A stretch of DNA of 64,000 bases from QHXM01 sp032160705 (lineage in GTDB: Bacteria > Acidobacteriota > Blastocatellia > Pyrinomonadales > Pyrinomonadaceae), in assembly GCA_032160705.1 (NCBI GenBank), contig JAVHVE010000022.1, positions 56,710 to 120,709 of the forward strand. Direction: 5' to 3'. Under the pieces are notes generated by a model. That model ran no database searches. It saw only the letters and a list, made by a program, of their open reading frames with translations, and was not told the DNA's origin. Position numbers and translations under genes: made by a program. This document shows, piece by piece, positions 8,625-17,425 of the stretch; position 1 is the first letter of the stretch, and every line of letters starts with the position of its first letter.

Positions 8625-10391
8625 TCATCCTCCCTTCAAGCGATTGTGATAGTCCACCAAGTTGAAAAAGATAAGATTGCCCTTGCGACTTGCCAGAGGT
8701 TTCACACCGAGAAGAGCAGTTAACTCAGTCTCCAGCTTGGCAGCGTCATCTGCGTAACCATCACGATTGATATAGATTCCCATGAAACCAGCGCGGGATA
8801 TTTCCTCCACAAACTCGTCTACGGGCTTTGCTGCTACTGAGTTCTGCCAGAGGTCATCCTTTTCGCCTTTGATTGTTCCGTAGCTCCAGCGCAACGTTTT
8901 AGAATGGAGGTAACCTTTGAGATGTTCATAATCAACCATTTTATTTACCGGCGGATTTTCTGGAAAGGGAACGTAAGGTAATTGGAAGATCATGGCGCGT
9001 GCCGGGAGAGAAGCTTCGACATTGTTGACGAAGTCTGAATCGCTCTGATATTCATTCTTTATCTTGTCATATTCAGGCACAAAAAAGAATGTCGTGCTCG
9101 TCTGGTCGAGAACGCCCGCCACTATCACCAAACTTAGGAATGACAGATAACATAGCTGCGCTCTGTGGCTCTTGAGATATTTGCGGGAGAAAGCATCAAG
9201 TAGTTGAGCGACCGCGATGAGAGAAAAAAAAGCGATGAAAACCGAGATCCTGTTGTAGCCTCTGATCTGCGGAGAGATTAAAAGAGCGAATAAGGAGCCA
9301 AAACCACCAATAGTAGCCAGCAGCAGGGCTGAACCATTAAGGATGCTGAGGTGATTGAGCATAGGAATTTTCGCTTTTTTAAAAAAAAGCCAGAAAATTA
9401 ATATGAGAAACCCTATGCTGGCAACCATCCCCAGAGAAGCAGTGTCGTTTTCGGTAACTAAAGGTCCGAGATTGTACTGGTACTTCAGTTCCGCTAGCGA
9501 CGGTATTCGATGCCCGCCGATAGGCAAGATAAGCTGAGTTATTTTCAATCCCAAATATTCAGCGTCCTGAACTCGACGAACGCCTACTGACGACGCTCCA
9601 TGATTATGCTGATAAATTAGGCGCGGTGATAAATTGATGAGAACTACCAGGGACATAAAACCCACCAGAATGATCGGGGCCACCAGCGGATAGATGCTTT
9701 TGCGGCCAATGGAAGCCGAGATTCCGGCGATGAGCAGGAGGAAACATGAGAAAAAAGGGTAATAGATGCCACATGACCCAACAAGAGCACAGACACTAAT
9801 ACTAAAAATCGCTTTATAGCTCTTTAACTCCAATTTCGGCCAGCGTTTGTTTTCAACAAAATCAACCAGAAACGGCTCGCCGGAGCACAGCCACAGCATA
9901 ACTAAGATCATCAACGGAAGTAGATAATACGCAGCTAAAAAGAGGTGATAGCTGCGGAAGAAGTGATACGGCAAAAAGGTATAAAGTAAACTTCCCAAAA
10001 GAGCGGCGCTGTAAGAAAACTTGAAGTGTCTAAAAAAATATAAGGAGGTAATGGTTGTTAAGGGAAAGGTCAACAGATAAAAGAGATTTATAGTAAGCGC
10101 ATGATTAGAAGTAAAGATGGAAATCACTTTGATCCACAAAAAGTGAAAATTATCTATAGCGGGGAAAACATAATATTTTAAGTCTGCGGGTGCACCAAGC
10201 GAGCTATTGTGAAACCACCATCCTTCCTCCATCGCCCCCTTTGTGGCTACGTTAACCAGCAACGCATCGCCGAAGTACGCGAAGGGTATTTTCAAATCTG
10301 CCCTCCATAACTTCATCACCCAGGTGAGAATCAGTAAACACAAGATAACGGCCACGGCATATTCCGCTAATATTTTGAGCTTACCGTTCAC
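8625..10391 (-). CDS. Large polytopic membrane protein (sugar translocase / YfhO-like)
   Basis: 588 residues with about eleven or twelve hydrophobic segments. After a first helix (EYAVAVILCLLILTWVMKLW) comes a loop with KIPFAYFGDALLVNVATKGA and WWFHNSSLGAPADLKYYVFP, followed by DNFHFLWIKVISIF. This resembles GT-C-like and YfhO-like proteins often labelled sugar translocase. A C-terminal soluble part (from about residue 440) contains FQLPYVPFPENPPVNKMVDY. I take the GTG at 10391 rather than the TTG one codon earlier because AAGGA is better spaced for it. The gene is AT-rich compared with neighbours. A role in glycan modification is inferred from the locus only. Confidence 0.68.
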   Translation of the reverse strand: MNGKLKILAEYAVAVILCLLILTWVMKLWRADLKIPFAYFGDALLVNVATKGAMEEGWWFHNSSLGAPADLKYYVFPAIDNFHFLWIKVISIFTSNHALTINLFYLLTFPLTTITSLYFFRHFKFSYSAALLGSLLYTFLPYHFFRSYHLFLAAYYLLPLMILVMLWLCSGEPFLVDFVENKRWPKLELKSYKAIFSISVCALVGSCGIYYPFFSCFLLLIAGISASIGRKSIYPLVAPIILVGFMSLVVLINLSPRLIYQHNHGASSVGVRRVQDAEYLGLKITQLILPIGGHRIPSLAELKYQYNLGPLVTENDTASLGMVASIGFLILIFWLFFKKAKIPMLNHLSILNGSALLLATIGGFGSLFALLISPQIRGYNRISVFIAFFSLIAVAQLLDAFSRKYLKSHRAQLCYLSFLSLVIVAGVLDQTSTTFFFVPEYDKIKNEYQSDSDFVNNVEASLPARAMIFQLPYVPFPENPPVNKMVDYEHLKGYLHSKTLRWSYGTIKGEKDDLWQNSVAAKPVDEFVEEISRAGFMGIYINRDGYADDAAKLETELTALLGVKPLASRKGNLIFFNLVDYHNRLKGG

Positions 10392-10638
10392 CAAATTTCC
10401 TTTTCGCGATACCCTGCGCCCACACTAGTAATGTCGAGATTGATGTGGCCCTGCCTGTCGTTTGGAATCGGCATCGTCCATCTTTTCACGCTGTTTTGCA
10501 AGGTGAGATGTAGCGGCTGGAAAGCAGATTACTCGTCTGTGAATGTTTCCCTCTTTAATCTTTAGGGCGGCAGGTTGCGGAAATCATCGCTTGCCGCTTT
10601 AATAGGCTACAAGGGGAAGGAGAATTGACGTACAGCTT

Positions 10639-11607
10639 ATGGCCAATGACAGAGATACAGTTAACGAACTGACTGAAAAGGAAGACTCCATCGACAGTTT
10701 TGCAGGTCGGATGAGTCGTCTGGTTCAGGAGGCGCGTAATCATGGGGGTAACATCTTAGATTCAATTAGCCATCACGACTTCATCGTCGTAGCTTTTCTA
10801 GTGGTCTTGAACCGCCTGCCGGACGAGGACGGCATTCAGTATTACTTACAGCGCCTTGACGGGCAGCTATATAATCGCCAGCAGTTCATTCATTTTCTTT
10901 ACGAGTCAGCGGAGTACCGTTCCCGCTTTGAGCCAAAATTCCCTGACCGCCTCCACGAGGCGCGAAAGGAGTTCGTTAAAACCTTGCCTCAGGCCGAATG
11001 TATAGTTGATCTGGGAGGCGCATGTCCGACCGTCCTCGAAGGCGCTCTTTATACCAACGGCTATCCTCATCGAGCCAGAAGATTGCTCATAGTTGACCTC
11101 CCTTTTGATAGCCGCATGATTATTCCGCAGGATTTTCAAGAGGAAAAAATAACTCGCAATTACGGAACAATAGAATACATTCATTCCTCGATGACTGATT
11201 TATCGGCGATTGAGGATGGCATTGCCGACCTGGTCTTCGCTGGTGAAAGCATCGAACACGTGACTGAAGCCGAGGCTGTAGATGTCATTGCGGAAGCGAA
11301 GCGTGTGCTCAAGCCCGGCGGGTATTTTTGCCTCGATACGCCGAATGGGAAATTAACTCGCATCCATTCTCCAGACCAATTTATTCATCCTGAGCATAAG
11401 GTTGAATATATCCCGGACGAATTGATAGAGATGCTTAAGAGCGGTGGCCTTGAAGTGGTTGAAACGGGGGGGATTTGTCCGATGCCGGAAACGGCCAGGA
11501 CGGGAGTGTTTGATGAAACTGAAGTATTCAGAACGCCCGCTTTGAGTGATGACGCCAATCTGAGCTATTGCTTTTACGTTAAATGTCGAAAGCCGCCCGC
11601 GAACTAA
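10639..11607 (+). CDS. SAM-dependent methyltransferase with N-terminal DUF4214-like segment
   Basis: 322 residues. Residues about 45-95 (HHDFIVVAFLVVLNRLPDED through FIHFLYESAEYRSRF) look like a DUF4214 segment. A class I methyltransferase domain follows, with CIVDLGGACPT as the SAM loop, IADLVFAGESIEHVTEAEAV as the motif 4 region, and AKRVLKPGGYFCLDTPNGKL as the typical strand and loop. Residues near 255 (FIHPEHKVEYIPDELIEMLK) resemble the tail of sugar or lipid methyltransferases. It is the only plus-strand gene in this stretch and converges on the methyltransferase at 11614 with 6 bp between. It probably caps or decorates the exported glycan; this is inferred from context. Confidence 0.83.
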   Translation: MANDRDTVNELTEKEDSIDSFAGRMSRLVQEARNHGGNILDSISHHDFIVVAFLVVLNRLPDEDGIQYYLQRLDGQLYNRQQFIHFLYESAEYRSRFEPKFPDRLHEARKEFVKTLPQAECIVDLGGACPTVLEGALYTNGYPHRARRLLIVDLPFDSRMIIPQDFQEEKITRNYGTIEYIHSSMTDLSAIEDGIADLVFAGESIEHVTEAEAVDVIAEAKRVLKPGGYFCLDTPNGKLTRIHSPDQFIHPEHKVEYIPDELIEMLKSGGLEVVETGGICPMPETARTGVFDETEVFRTPALSDDANLSYCFYVKCRKPPAN

Positions 11608-11613
11608 GCTGCC

Positions 11614-12834
11614 TTAAACAACTTCAACCTTGAGCCGCACAGTCGGCGAGCCATTATGCTCAAACCAGCACACTGCTTCGCTGACCAGATCACATTGCAG
11701 GATGTACCTGCCTGCTGGCGGCAAGGGGACTTCGGCATCGAATTCAATTGTTTCGCCGGGCAGAATCGCACGGCCTTCGCCCGGCGACAGATCATGGCGG
11801 TAATAATCCAGGTCGAGCAGGATGCCTGCCTCATCGAAGAGGTGGACACCAAAGTGGACGGCCCCAACGCGCGCTGTGGTTGGAAGCCAGACGAGGCTGC
11901 CGGAATTTTTGGCAACCACTTTGAGACGAAGCGTTTGTCCGGCAGTCACACGGTTTGACGCCGATTCAACGCGTAGCTCTGCCATTAACCCCTCGCGCTG
12001 TCGGCTGTCCGAAGGAGCGTTTGATTCACCTTTGAAGAGAAAGAAGATGCGGCGGTGCTGCATCTGCCTGCGCGTTTCGGCAAGATAATTCTCGCCCGTC
12101 TCACGTCCGTCCACGTAAGCTTCAAATTCTTCCAGGGGTAGCAGGAAGGGGTTCGGGTTAAAGAGCGCCAGTTCAATCCGCGTAAAGCCCGCTTTTTGCG
12201 CCGCGCCCCAGATTTCTCTGATGTTGATATCGTTTTCGATCACCCGGTTAGTCCTCATCTCGTACTGTGACTGTGGGGATTTTGAATGCTCCGGGCCCGG
12301 TTCTGAAAAGCCTGCGATGCCGCCCTGTTTGAGGACTCGTCCCATCTCTTTAATCACCTGCTCTGGATTCGGCACATGATGAAAGGCATCCCAGCAGCTA
12401 ATGCGATCAACGCTCTCGTCTGGCAACTCAAAGCTGTGCCCGTCGAATTTCAAAAAACTTGGCGCAGGCTGATGACCGATGATGGGCTGACGCCGGTATA
12501 ACTCCTGACCGATTTTGAGCGCGGACGGCGAGACATCGAGCGCAACCACTTCGAGTCCTAACTGGGTGAGAAAACGTGATGTCCAGCAGGAGCCAGCGCC
12601 GAAGTCCAGAATCGTCATCTCGGGCAGCAGATTCAAGCCCTGCACGACCTGAGCGAAACAGACCAGCAACTCCGGCGTCTCGTTGATTGCAGCAAAAGGT
12701 TTCGTATGCAGGTAATCCCAATTATCCACGCGCGCGAAGAATTCTTCGGCTGTTTGATTTAACTCTTCAACGCTCAACTCTTTGATGAGTTGACGGACAT
12801 CTATAAAGCTGGTGTCAATTGCTTCGCTACTCAT
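11614..12834 (-). CDS. SAM-dependent methyltransferase with C-terminal beta-sandwich
   Basis: About 406 residues. The start ATG at 12834 (MSSEAIDTSFID) lies 5 bp after the stop of the upstream glycosyltransferase and is preceded by GAGG; the longer frame would overlap that gene by 91 bp. The methyltransferase core covers about residues 60-230, with MTILDFGAGSCWTSRFLTQL, the motif LEVVALDVS, ISCWDAFHHVPNPEQVIKEM and LKQGGIAGFSEPG. From about residue 290 there is a second domain with VTAGQTLRLKVVAKNSGSLV and PPAGRYILQCDLVSEAVCWF, an Ig-like or Wzt-C-like sandwich that may bind glycan. It probably modifies the non-reducing end of the polymer. Confidence 0.83.
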   Translation of the reverse strand: MSSEAIDTSFIDVRQLIKELSVEELNQTAEEFFARVDNWDYLHTKPFAAINETPELLVCFAQVVQGLNLLPEMTILDFGAGSCWTSRFLTQLGLEVVALDVSPSALKIGQELYRRQPIIGHQPAPSFLKFDGHSFELPDESVDRISCWDAFHHVPNPEQVIKEMGRVLKQGGIAGFSEPGPEHSKSPQSQYEMRTNRVIENDINIREIWGAAQKAGFTRIELALFNPNPFLLPLEEFEAYVDGRETGENYLAETRRQMQHRRIFFLFKGESNAPSDSRQREGLMAELRVESASNRVTAGQTLRLKVVAKNSGSLVWLPTTARVGAVHFGVHLFDEAGILLDLDYYRHDLSPGEGRAILPGETIEFDAEVPLPPAGRYILQCDLVSEAVCWFEHNGSPTVRLKVEVV

Positions 12835-12839
12835 AATCC

Positions 12840-14054
12840 TCAAGGCTCGCTTGTGGCTGCTTGTGTTCTTTGGGCGTCGTTGACGCAATCCGTCAAAGCG
12901 TTCAGAGTTATTTCTGCTGCTTTTTGCCACGAAAACTTTCTGGAATATTCGTACCTGCTCATTCTCGCGGCATAGTCCATCGGTTCACGCAATGCTTTAT
13001 ATAAAGATTTCGCCATCTCATCAATGTCGCAAGGGTCGAAGTACGTGGCGAATTCACCGCCCACTTCAGGAAGCGACGACGTGTTGGATGACGCGACCGG
13101 AAGCCCGCACGCCAGCGCTTCCAGCACCGGCAGTCCGAATCCTTCATAAAGGGATGGGAAAAAGAGGCACTGCGCCTTTTGATAATAAGAACGTAGTTCA
13201 TGCGGCTCAATAAACCCTGTGAGCTTCAATTTCCCCGCGATTCCCAGCTCCGCAGCGCGTTCCATCAAAGTAGCTTTCGCATAATCATCAAAGTGACAGA
13301 CGATCCATAGCTGCGTGTTTTGAATCTGCGTCTCATTTCCATAACTCTCTTGCAACCTACTGAACGCCTGCACTGCTTTGTGCATATTTTTTCGCGGATC
13401 AAAGCCGCCGATGTAGAGAACATAGCGCGCCTCGGAATAAGCGTGTGGAAAGGGCGACGGGTGAAAGAAATCGCTGACCCCCAGCCACGTCACGGCGTGC
13501 TTTTTCCTGCGCACATCGAGTGCTTCCTGAAAGTCGGACGCGGTATGCTGCGAGTTATACAGATAAAGATCATAGCTCGTTTCCAGAATCTCCAGCTTGG
13601 CGCGATACCATTGAGCCAGCGCGCGCGGCCACCGGTTAATATACTCATCCGACATCACTATTGCGATCAAGTCGTGCACGAACAGAGCGAACCTGCAATG
13701 AGTCTCTTTGGTCGGGAGAAACACGTTATTCATCAGGCCGTTCGGAGAGAAGTAGATGTCTATGCCGTGTTTCAGTAAATCATCATTTAGTTTATCCGAG
13801 TATCTCTTTGAAGAAACATCAATTGATGACACATTGTTGGCGTCTGGTTGATATGCATGATCGGTCAGCGCGTTGAGTTTCGCCCTTGCCCACGGCGACA
13901 AGTTTTCCAAATCAGTTTCGCTGGTGACAGTGATGTAGAACTCATTGGTAAAATCGCTTGCAAGCAGATGCTCGACGATGTTCTTAAAGTAAGTACCAAT
14001 CCCCCGGGTAATCTCAGGAGTCAGGAGTGTTTGACCGTCTATCAATACTTTCAT
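12840..14054 (-). CDS. Family 4 glycosyltransferase
   Basis: 404 residues, complete GT-B enzyme. It starts at ATG 14054 with MKVLIDGQTLLTPEITRGIG, the glycine-rich acceptor loop typical of GT4 mannosyl- or rhamnosyltransferases. RYVLYIGGFDPRKNMHKAVQ marks the start of the donor domain, and LFFPSLYEGFGLPVLEALAC contains the E-x7-E catalytic motif. It sits between another GT4 gene (76 bp upstream) and the methyltransferase (5 bp downstream) on the same strand, so an operon is likely. The donor sugar cannot be assigned. Confidence 0.92.
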   Translation of the reverse strand: MKVLIDGQTLLTPEITRGIGTYFKNIVEHLLASDFTNEFYITVTSETDLENLSPWARAKLNALTDHAYQPDANNVSSIDVSSKRYSDKLNDDLLKHGIDIYFSPNGLMNNVFLPTKETHCRFALFVHDLIAIVMSDEYINRWPRALAQWYRAKLEILETSYDLYLYNSQHTASDFQEALDVRRKKHAVTWLGVSDFFHPSPFPHAYSEARYVLYIGGFDPRKNMHKAVQAFSRLQESYGNETQIQNTQLWIVCHFDDYAKATLMERAAELGIAGKLKLTGFIEPHELRSYYQKAQCLFFPSLYEGFGLPVLEALACGLPVASSNTSSLPEVGGEFATYFDPCDIDEMAKSLYKALREPMDYAARMSRYEYSRKFSWQKAAEITLNALTDCVNDAQRTQAATSEP

Positions 14055-14130
14055 TACGGGTTCAGGTTAAGCAGCGGGAGACAGAGCGGAAGGCGTTGAA
14101 AGTGAACGAGAAGGAACATGGCAGTATGAG

Positions 14131-15348
14131 TCACCAGGCGGTAGAGCAATTTTGTTCGAGTTGGCGATCTTGACGAAACTCGCGCAAGTATCTTGAAAGC
14201 ACGGCATCGAAAGAGTAAGCGCGCCTGACATACCGTTGCCCGTTTGCCGCAAGTAGATCGTGCACTTCCTGGTTGTCTTCCAGATACTTTAAAGCTAGCG
14301 AAAATTCTTCGCCGTTGGCGACGTACAAACCGCCATTGCATCTTCTCACATGATTCCTTGTTACGGCACACCTGGCCGAGACTACCGCAGGGACTCCGAG
14401 CAGCCATCCTTCCATGATGACAATCGAAAAGCTCTCATTCTCGGAGAGGTTGATGACACCTTTTGAATGCCTGATGAGATGATGTTTCAACGCCTCCGGA
14501 ACAAAACCGAAATCCACGAAATGATCGCTCTGCGGCACTAGAGATTTGTCGCCTCCACCGATGAAGACAAGTTTCGTCGGCGAGTGGAATTTTTCCGCGT
14601 AGCTTGTGAACCAACGGCAAAGAAGCGGGACATTTTTCCCCACTTCTTTGCGGCCTGCGTAGACAAAATAGCTCTTGGGCAACCGCTCAAGGCTCGCCTC
14701 CTGCCCGTTATCACACACCGGCAACTCGACGCCGACTCCCGTGACGACGCTTTCAACGATTTGACGCCCTACGCTCCTGCCATACTGCTTGATCGTCATC
14801 TGCTTTTCGTCATGTGAGTTGAAGAAGATGTGCTTGGCGTGGCGAAGCAACCTCTCTGTCGTGCCCCAGTAAAACTGCGGCTCGTCGTGAAAGCATGGAA
14901 TAAGAGAAACCTGACCAGGATATTGGTTAATCACCAAATGTGTGAGACCTTGAAAATACGGCAGTGCGATAATCTCATAATCGCGGCCAACGTATTCACC
15001 GAGCGCATCAATCAAAGCATCACTGTTGATGCCGCCAACGAAAAAGTCTTGCTCATCCCGCGCCGTTAAATTTTCTCCGCGTTGCAGCTTGCCGACGACC
15101 GCCTGATACTGCGCCGGAGCTTTCAGGGTGGCAAACCTTCGGGTCTCTATTCCTGCCACGGTATAAACGCCCGGCTCGTAATAATCTTCCCACCAGCTAT
15201 CGTAGGGCGAGCGCGAGCAGGTCGTAAACACCATGACGGGGACGCCGCGTTTGTCGAACTCGCGCGCCATTCCTCTGGCCAGCAGCTCAGCGCCTCCGGC
15301 GAAGCCTTCAAACCAGGGAGTGACGATGATTATTTTTTTATCTAACAT
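14131..15348 (-). CDS. Family 4 glycosyltransferase
   Basis: About 405 residues. I choose the ATG at 15348 (MLDKKIIIVTPWFEGFAGGA), which gives the classical GT4 start strand and avoids overlap with the upstream methyltransferase whose stop is at 15377. GGAELLARGMAREF is the acceptor-side glycine loop. KSYFVYAGRKEVGKNVPLLC opens the donor domain, and GVINLSENESFSIVIMEGWL carries the E-x7-E motif (ENESFSIVIME). It belongs to the same minus-strand run as the coiled-coil methyltransferase and the next GT4. Confidence 0.88.
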   Translation of the reverse strand: MLDKKIIIVTPWFEGFAGGAELLARGMAREFDKRGVPVMVFTTCSRSPYDSWWEDYYEPGVYTVAGIETRRFATLKAPAQYQAVVGKLQRGENLTARDEQDFFVGGINSDALIDALGEYVGRDYEIIALPYFQGLTHLVINQYPGQVSLIPCFHDEPQFYWGTTERLLRHAKHIFFNSHDEKQMTIKQYGRSVGRQIVESVVTGVGVELPVCDNGQEASLERLPKSYFVYAGRKEVGKNVPLLCRWFTSYAEKFHSPTKLVFIGGGDKSLVPQSDHFVDFGFVPEALKHHLIRHSKGVINLSENESFSIVIMEGWLLGVPAVVSARCAVTRNHVRRCNGGLYVANGEEFSLALKYLEDNQEVHDLLAANGQRYVRRAYSFDAVLSRYLREFRQDRQLEQNCSTAW

Positions 15349-15376
15349 TGCAAGAGCCGCAGAGGTTTCGTCTGAA

Positions 15377-17131
15377 TCAAAGCTTCCAGCCAATGATGCC
15401 GTAGTCTGGTGCGCTGTAAAAATATTCGTTGAAGCGTTTGATAATCTCGGTATCGCCTTCGATTTTCGCCGCATCCCAGGGGCGAAGCTTCATAATCTTG
15501 ATGTGGTGCAGGCCGCGCGACTCAAGCAGGAAGGCAAGCGTTGGACTGGGAATCGGATGACGGTGCGTCGGGTCGGTATAAAAGTTACAGCTTCCGACCA
15601 TGAAGTTCTCCGGGTCAGGTGTTTCAAGAATGAGCAGGCCGCCGGGTTTGAGCGTCCGCACAGTCTCATCCAATAACTTGATTAAAGTCTCAAACGGCAA
15701 ATGTTCGACGAGATGAAAACTCGTGATAGCACTCAGACTATCGTCGGGCAAGCTGCGCAGATAACGGAGGGCATCTTCTTCCACCACGTCGAAACCGCTT
15801 TGCCGGCACTGCTCAACGAAAACGCGGTTGCGATCTACGCCGCGACCTCGCACGCCTTCACTTTTGAGCAACTCCAACCACTCTCCCCGCCCGCAGCCGA
15901 TGTCCAGAACGCCTTCGACCACTGCGGCATCCATGAGGATGGGAAGATAAACTCGCAACCGGCTCTTGACCTCTTCACGCTCGCCGCGAAACTGATCTTC
16001 AAATGAAGCGTAAAGCGCGTCGAGAAGGTGATCTTCTTCGTTGGCTATTAGTTGAACGAAAGGCTGATTGAGAGCCCCTGGCGGATGCTCGCGCGTCTCT
16101 TCAAGCAACCGGCTCAGACGCCTTTCCTGCATTATCAGTTCGGCGCGCGTTTGTTTTTGCTGGCGAAGAAGCTGCTCTATCCGTTCTTCTACCTGCCGGG
16201 TCAGCGCTGCATTGGTGTGCTCTACCTGCTGCATCAGAGTTGCCGTGCTCTGGTCTAGACCTTCTGTCAATTGTGCTAGACGCTCAGTCAGTTGTTGTTG
16301 CCGTTCAAGAATCTGCTGTATTCGCTCTTCTAATTGTTGAGTCAGCTTTGCCGCGCTTTGATCCACATGCTGCCGTGTGGCAATCAAACGAGTTTCAATA
16401 TCGTCCCTCAATTCAACCTGCCGTCTGGCCGCGTCTTGCTGCTGCTGCGACAGTAGCTCGATTGCCCGCTGCTGACTTGCCGCCTTTTCCGCGCCTGAAA
16501 AGGTTTGCGCTGAGACTTGCGCCAGGGTTTCAGCCAGTTGTTTGTGAATCTGATTATCATGGTCAACGATCTGCTGTTGTTGAGCGGACAGATAGAATTC
16601 GGATTGCCTTTGATGTTGGAGCAGGAGGGGCAAACGTCCGACCGCGATCACCATTTGAATCAAGTAGCCGATGAGCGGCGCGCGTCCCATGCGCCTGATT
16701 GCGGCAGGCCAGGCAAGCCCTGCCAGCTTCACCTGTGCGCGCTCGCCTTCAGGCGAAAAGCGCAGGCTGGCTAAAATATCAATTTTATTAAAGCGCCCAC
16801 TGGCCAGATTCTCCAGATGTTGCGCCCAGCCCGCCGGATCAGGCTCTCGCTTTAATATCGCGCGGTAGGCATGCCGCACAAAATCTCTGCCGTGAAACTT
16901 CAACAGGTCATTGACGTGGTAGTGATTATCTGGCCGGGGATGAAACTCCGGTTGCAGATTGAGTGGAGAAGAATCAATTGGGGCGTGCGACGCGGAATTG
17001 CCGATGAGCGGGAAACGGCTTGAAGCTACAGAAATAGCCTCACCTGCGCCCTGTCGCTGTCTGGCCACAGTTTCTCGAATCTCATGCATCAAGCGGTCAA
17101 CGTTGATTTCCGGGTCGCCGGTTTCTAACAT
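15377..17131 (-). CDS. Methyltransferase with DUF4214-like segment and long coiled coil
   Basis: About 584 residues, starting at ATG 17131 (MLETGDPEINVDRLMHEI). Three parts are visible. Residues about 80-135 form a DUF4214-like segment (FHGRDFVRHAYRAILKREPD). Residues about 185-355 are Gln/Glu-rich with heptad character (LTQQLEERIQQILERQQQLT), so a long coiled coil. The C-terminal methyltransferase domain has GVLDIGCGRGEWLELLKSEG, AITSFHLVEHLPFETLIKLL, LKPGGLLILETPDPEN and TDPTHRHPIPSPTLAFLLES. This layout is reminiscent of O-antigen chain terminators such as WbdD, in which a coiled coil sets chain length, though no kinase domain is seen. It heads the minus-strand glycosyltransferase operon. 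Confidence 0.83.
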   Translation of the reverse strand: MLETGDPEINVDRLMHEIRETVARQRQGAGEAISVASSRFPLIGNSASHAPIDSSPLNLQPEFHPRPDNHYHVNDLLKFHGRDFVRHAYRAILKREPDPAGWAQHLENLASGRFNKIDILASLRFSPEGERAQVKLAGLAWPAAIRRMGRAPLIGYLIQMVIAVGRLPLLLQHQRQSEFYLSAQQQQIVDHDNQIHKQLAETLAQVSAQTFSGAEKAASQQRAIELLSQQQQDAARRQVELRDDIETRLIATRQHVDQSAAKLTQQLEERIQQILERQQQLTERLAQLTEGLDQSTATLMQQVEHTNAALTRQVEERIEQLLRQQKQTRAELIMQERRLSRLLEETREHPPGALNQPFVQLIANEEDHLLDALYASFEDQFRGEREEVKSRLRVYLPILMDAAVVEGVLDIGCGRGEWLELLKSEGVRGRGVDRNRVFVEQCRQSGFDVVEEDALRYLRSLPDDSLSAITSFHLVEHLPFETLIKLLDETVRTLKPGGLLILETPDPENFMVGSCNFYTDPTHRHPIPSPTLAFLLESRGLHHIKIMKLRPWDAAKIEGDTEIIKRFNEYFYSAPDYGIIGWKL

Positions 17132-17310
17132 AATGTTTGCGCTGATAAAAAGAAGCCAAGCCACTGAAGCTTCTCATCGCGGCCTCTTCACCAAATTCAC
17201 CAAATATTTTCGTGGCCTGTAAATTCTATCTTAAAACCAGCGGGAAGTTTAAGCGCCCGCGCGTTTGCAAACGCTTGCCGTGACTTAAGACCGAGCAGAA
17301 CACCCAATAG

Positions 17311-17346
17311 AAGGAGCGTGACTGTTATCTTACAGTCACGCTCCTT
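17311..17346 (-). terminator. Perfect 15-bp hairpin downstream of the metalloprotease gene
   Basis: AAGGAGCGTGACTGT at 17311-17325 and its exact complement at 17332-17346 enclose a six-base loop. It lies 80 bp beyond the stop of the minus-strand metalloprotease gene. There is no T-run on the minus strand after the stem, so it may be a transcript-stabilising hairpin rather than a classical terminator. Confidence 0.65.
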
Positions 17347-17425
17347 AACGAATCTACGAAGTGTTTTAGTTGTTTGTCTCAGCTAGAAGACAAACGAAGT
17401 TTTCATTGCAATGCCAACCGAGCTG

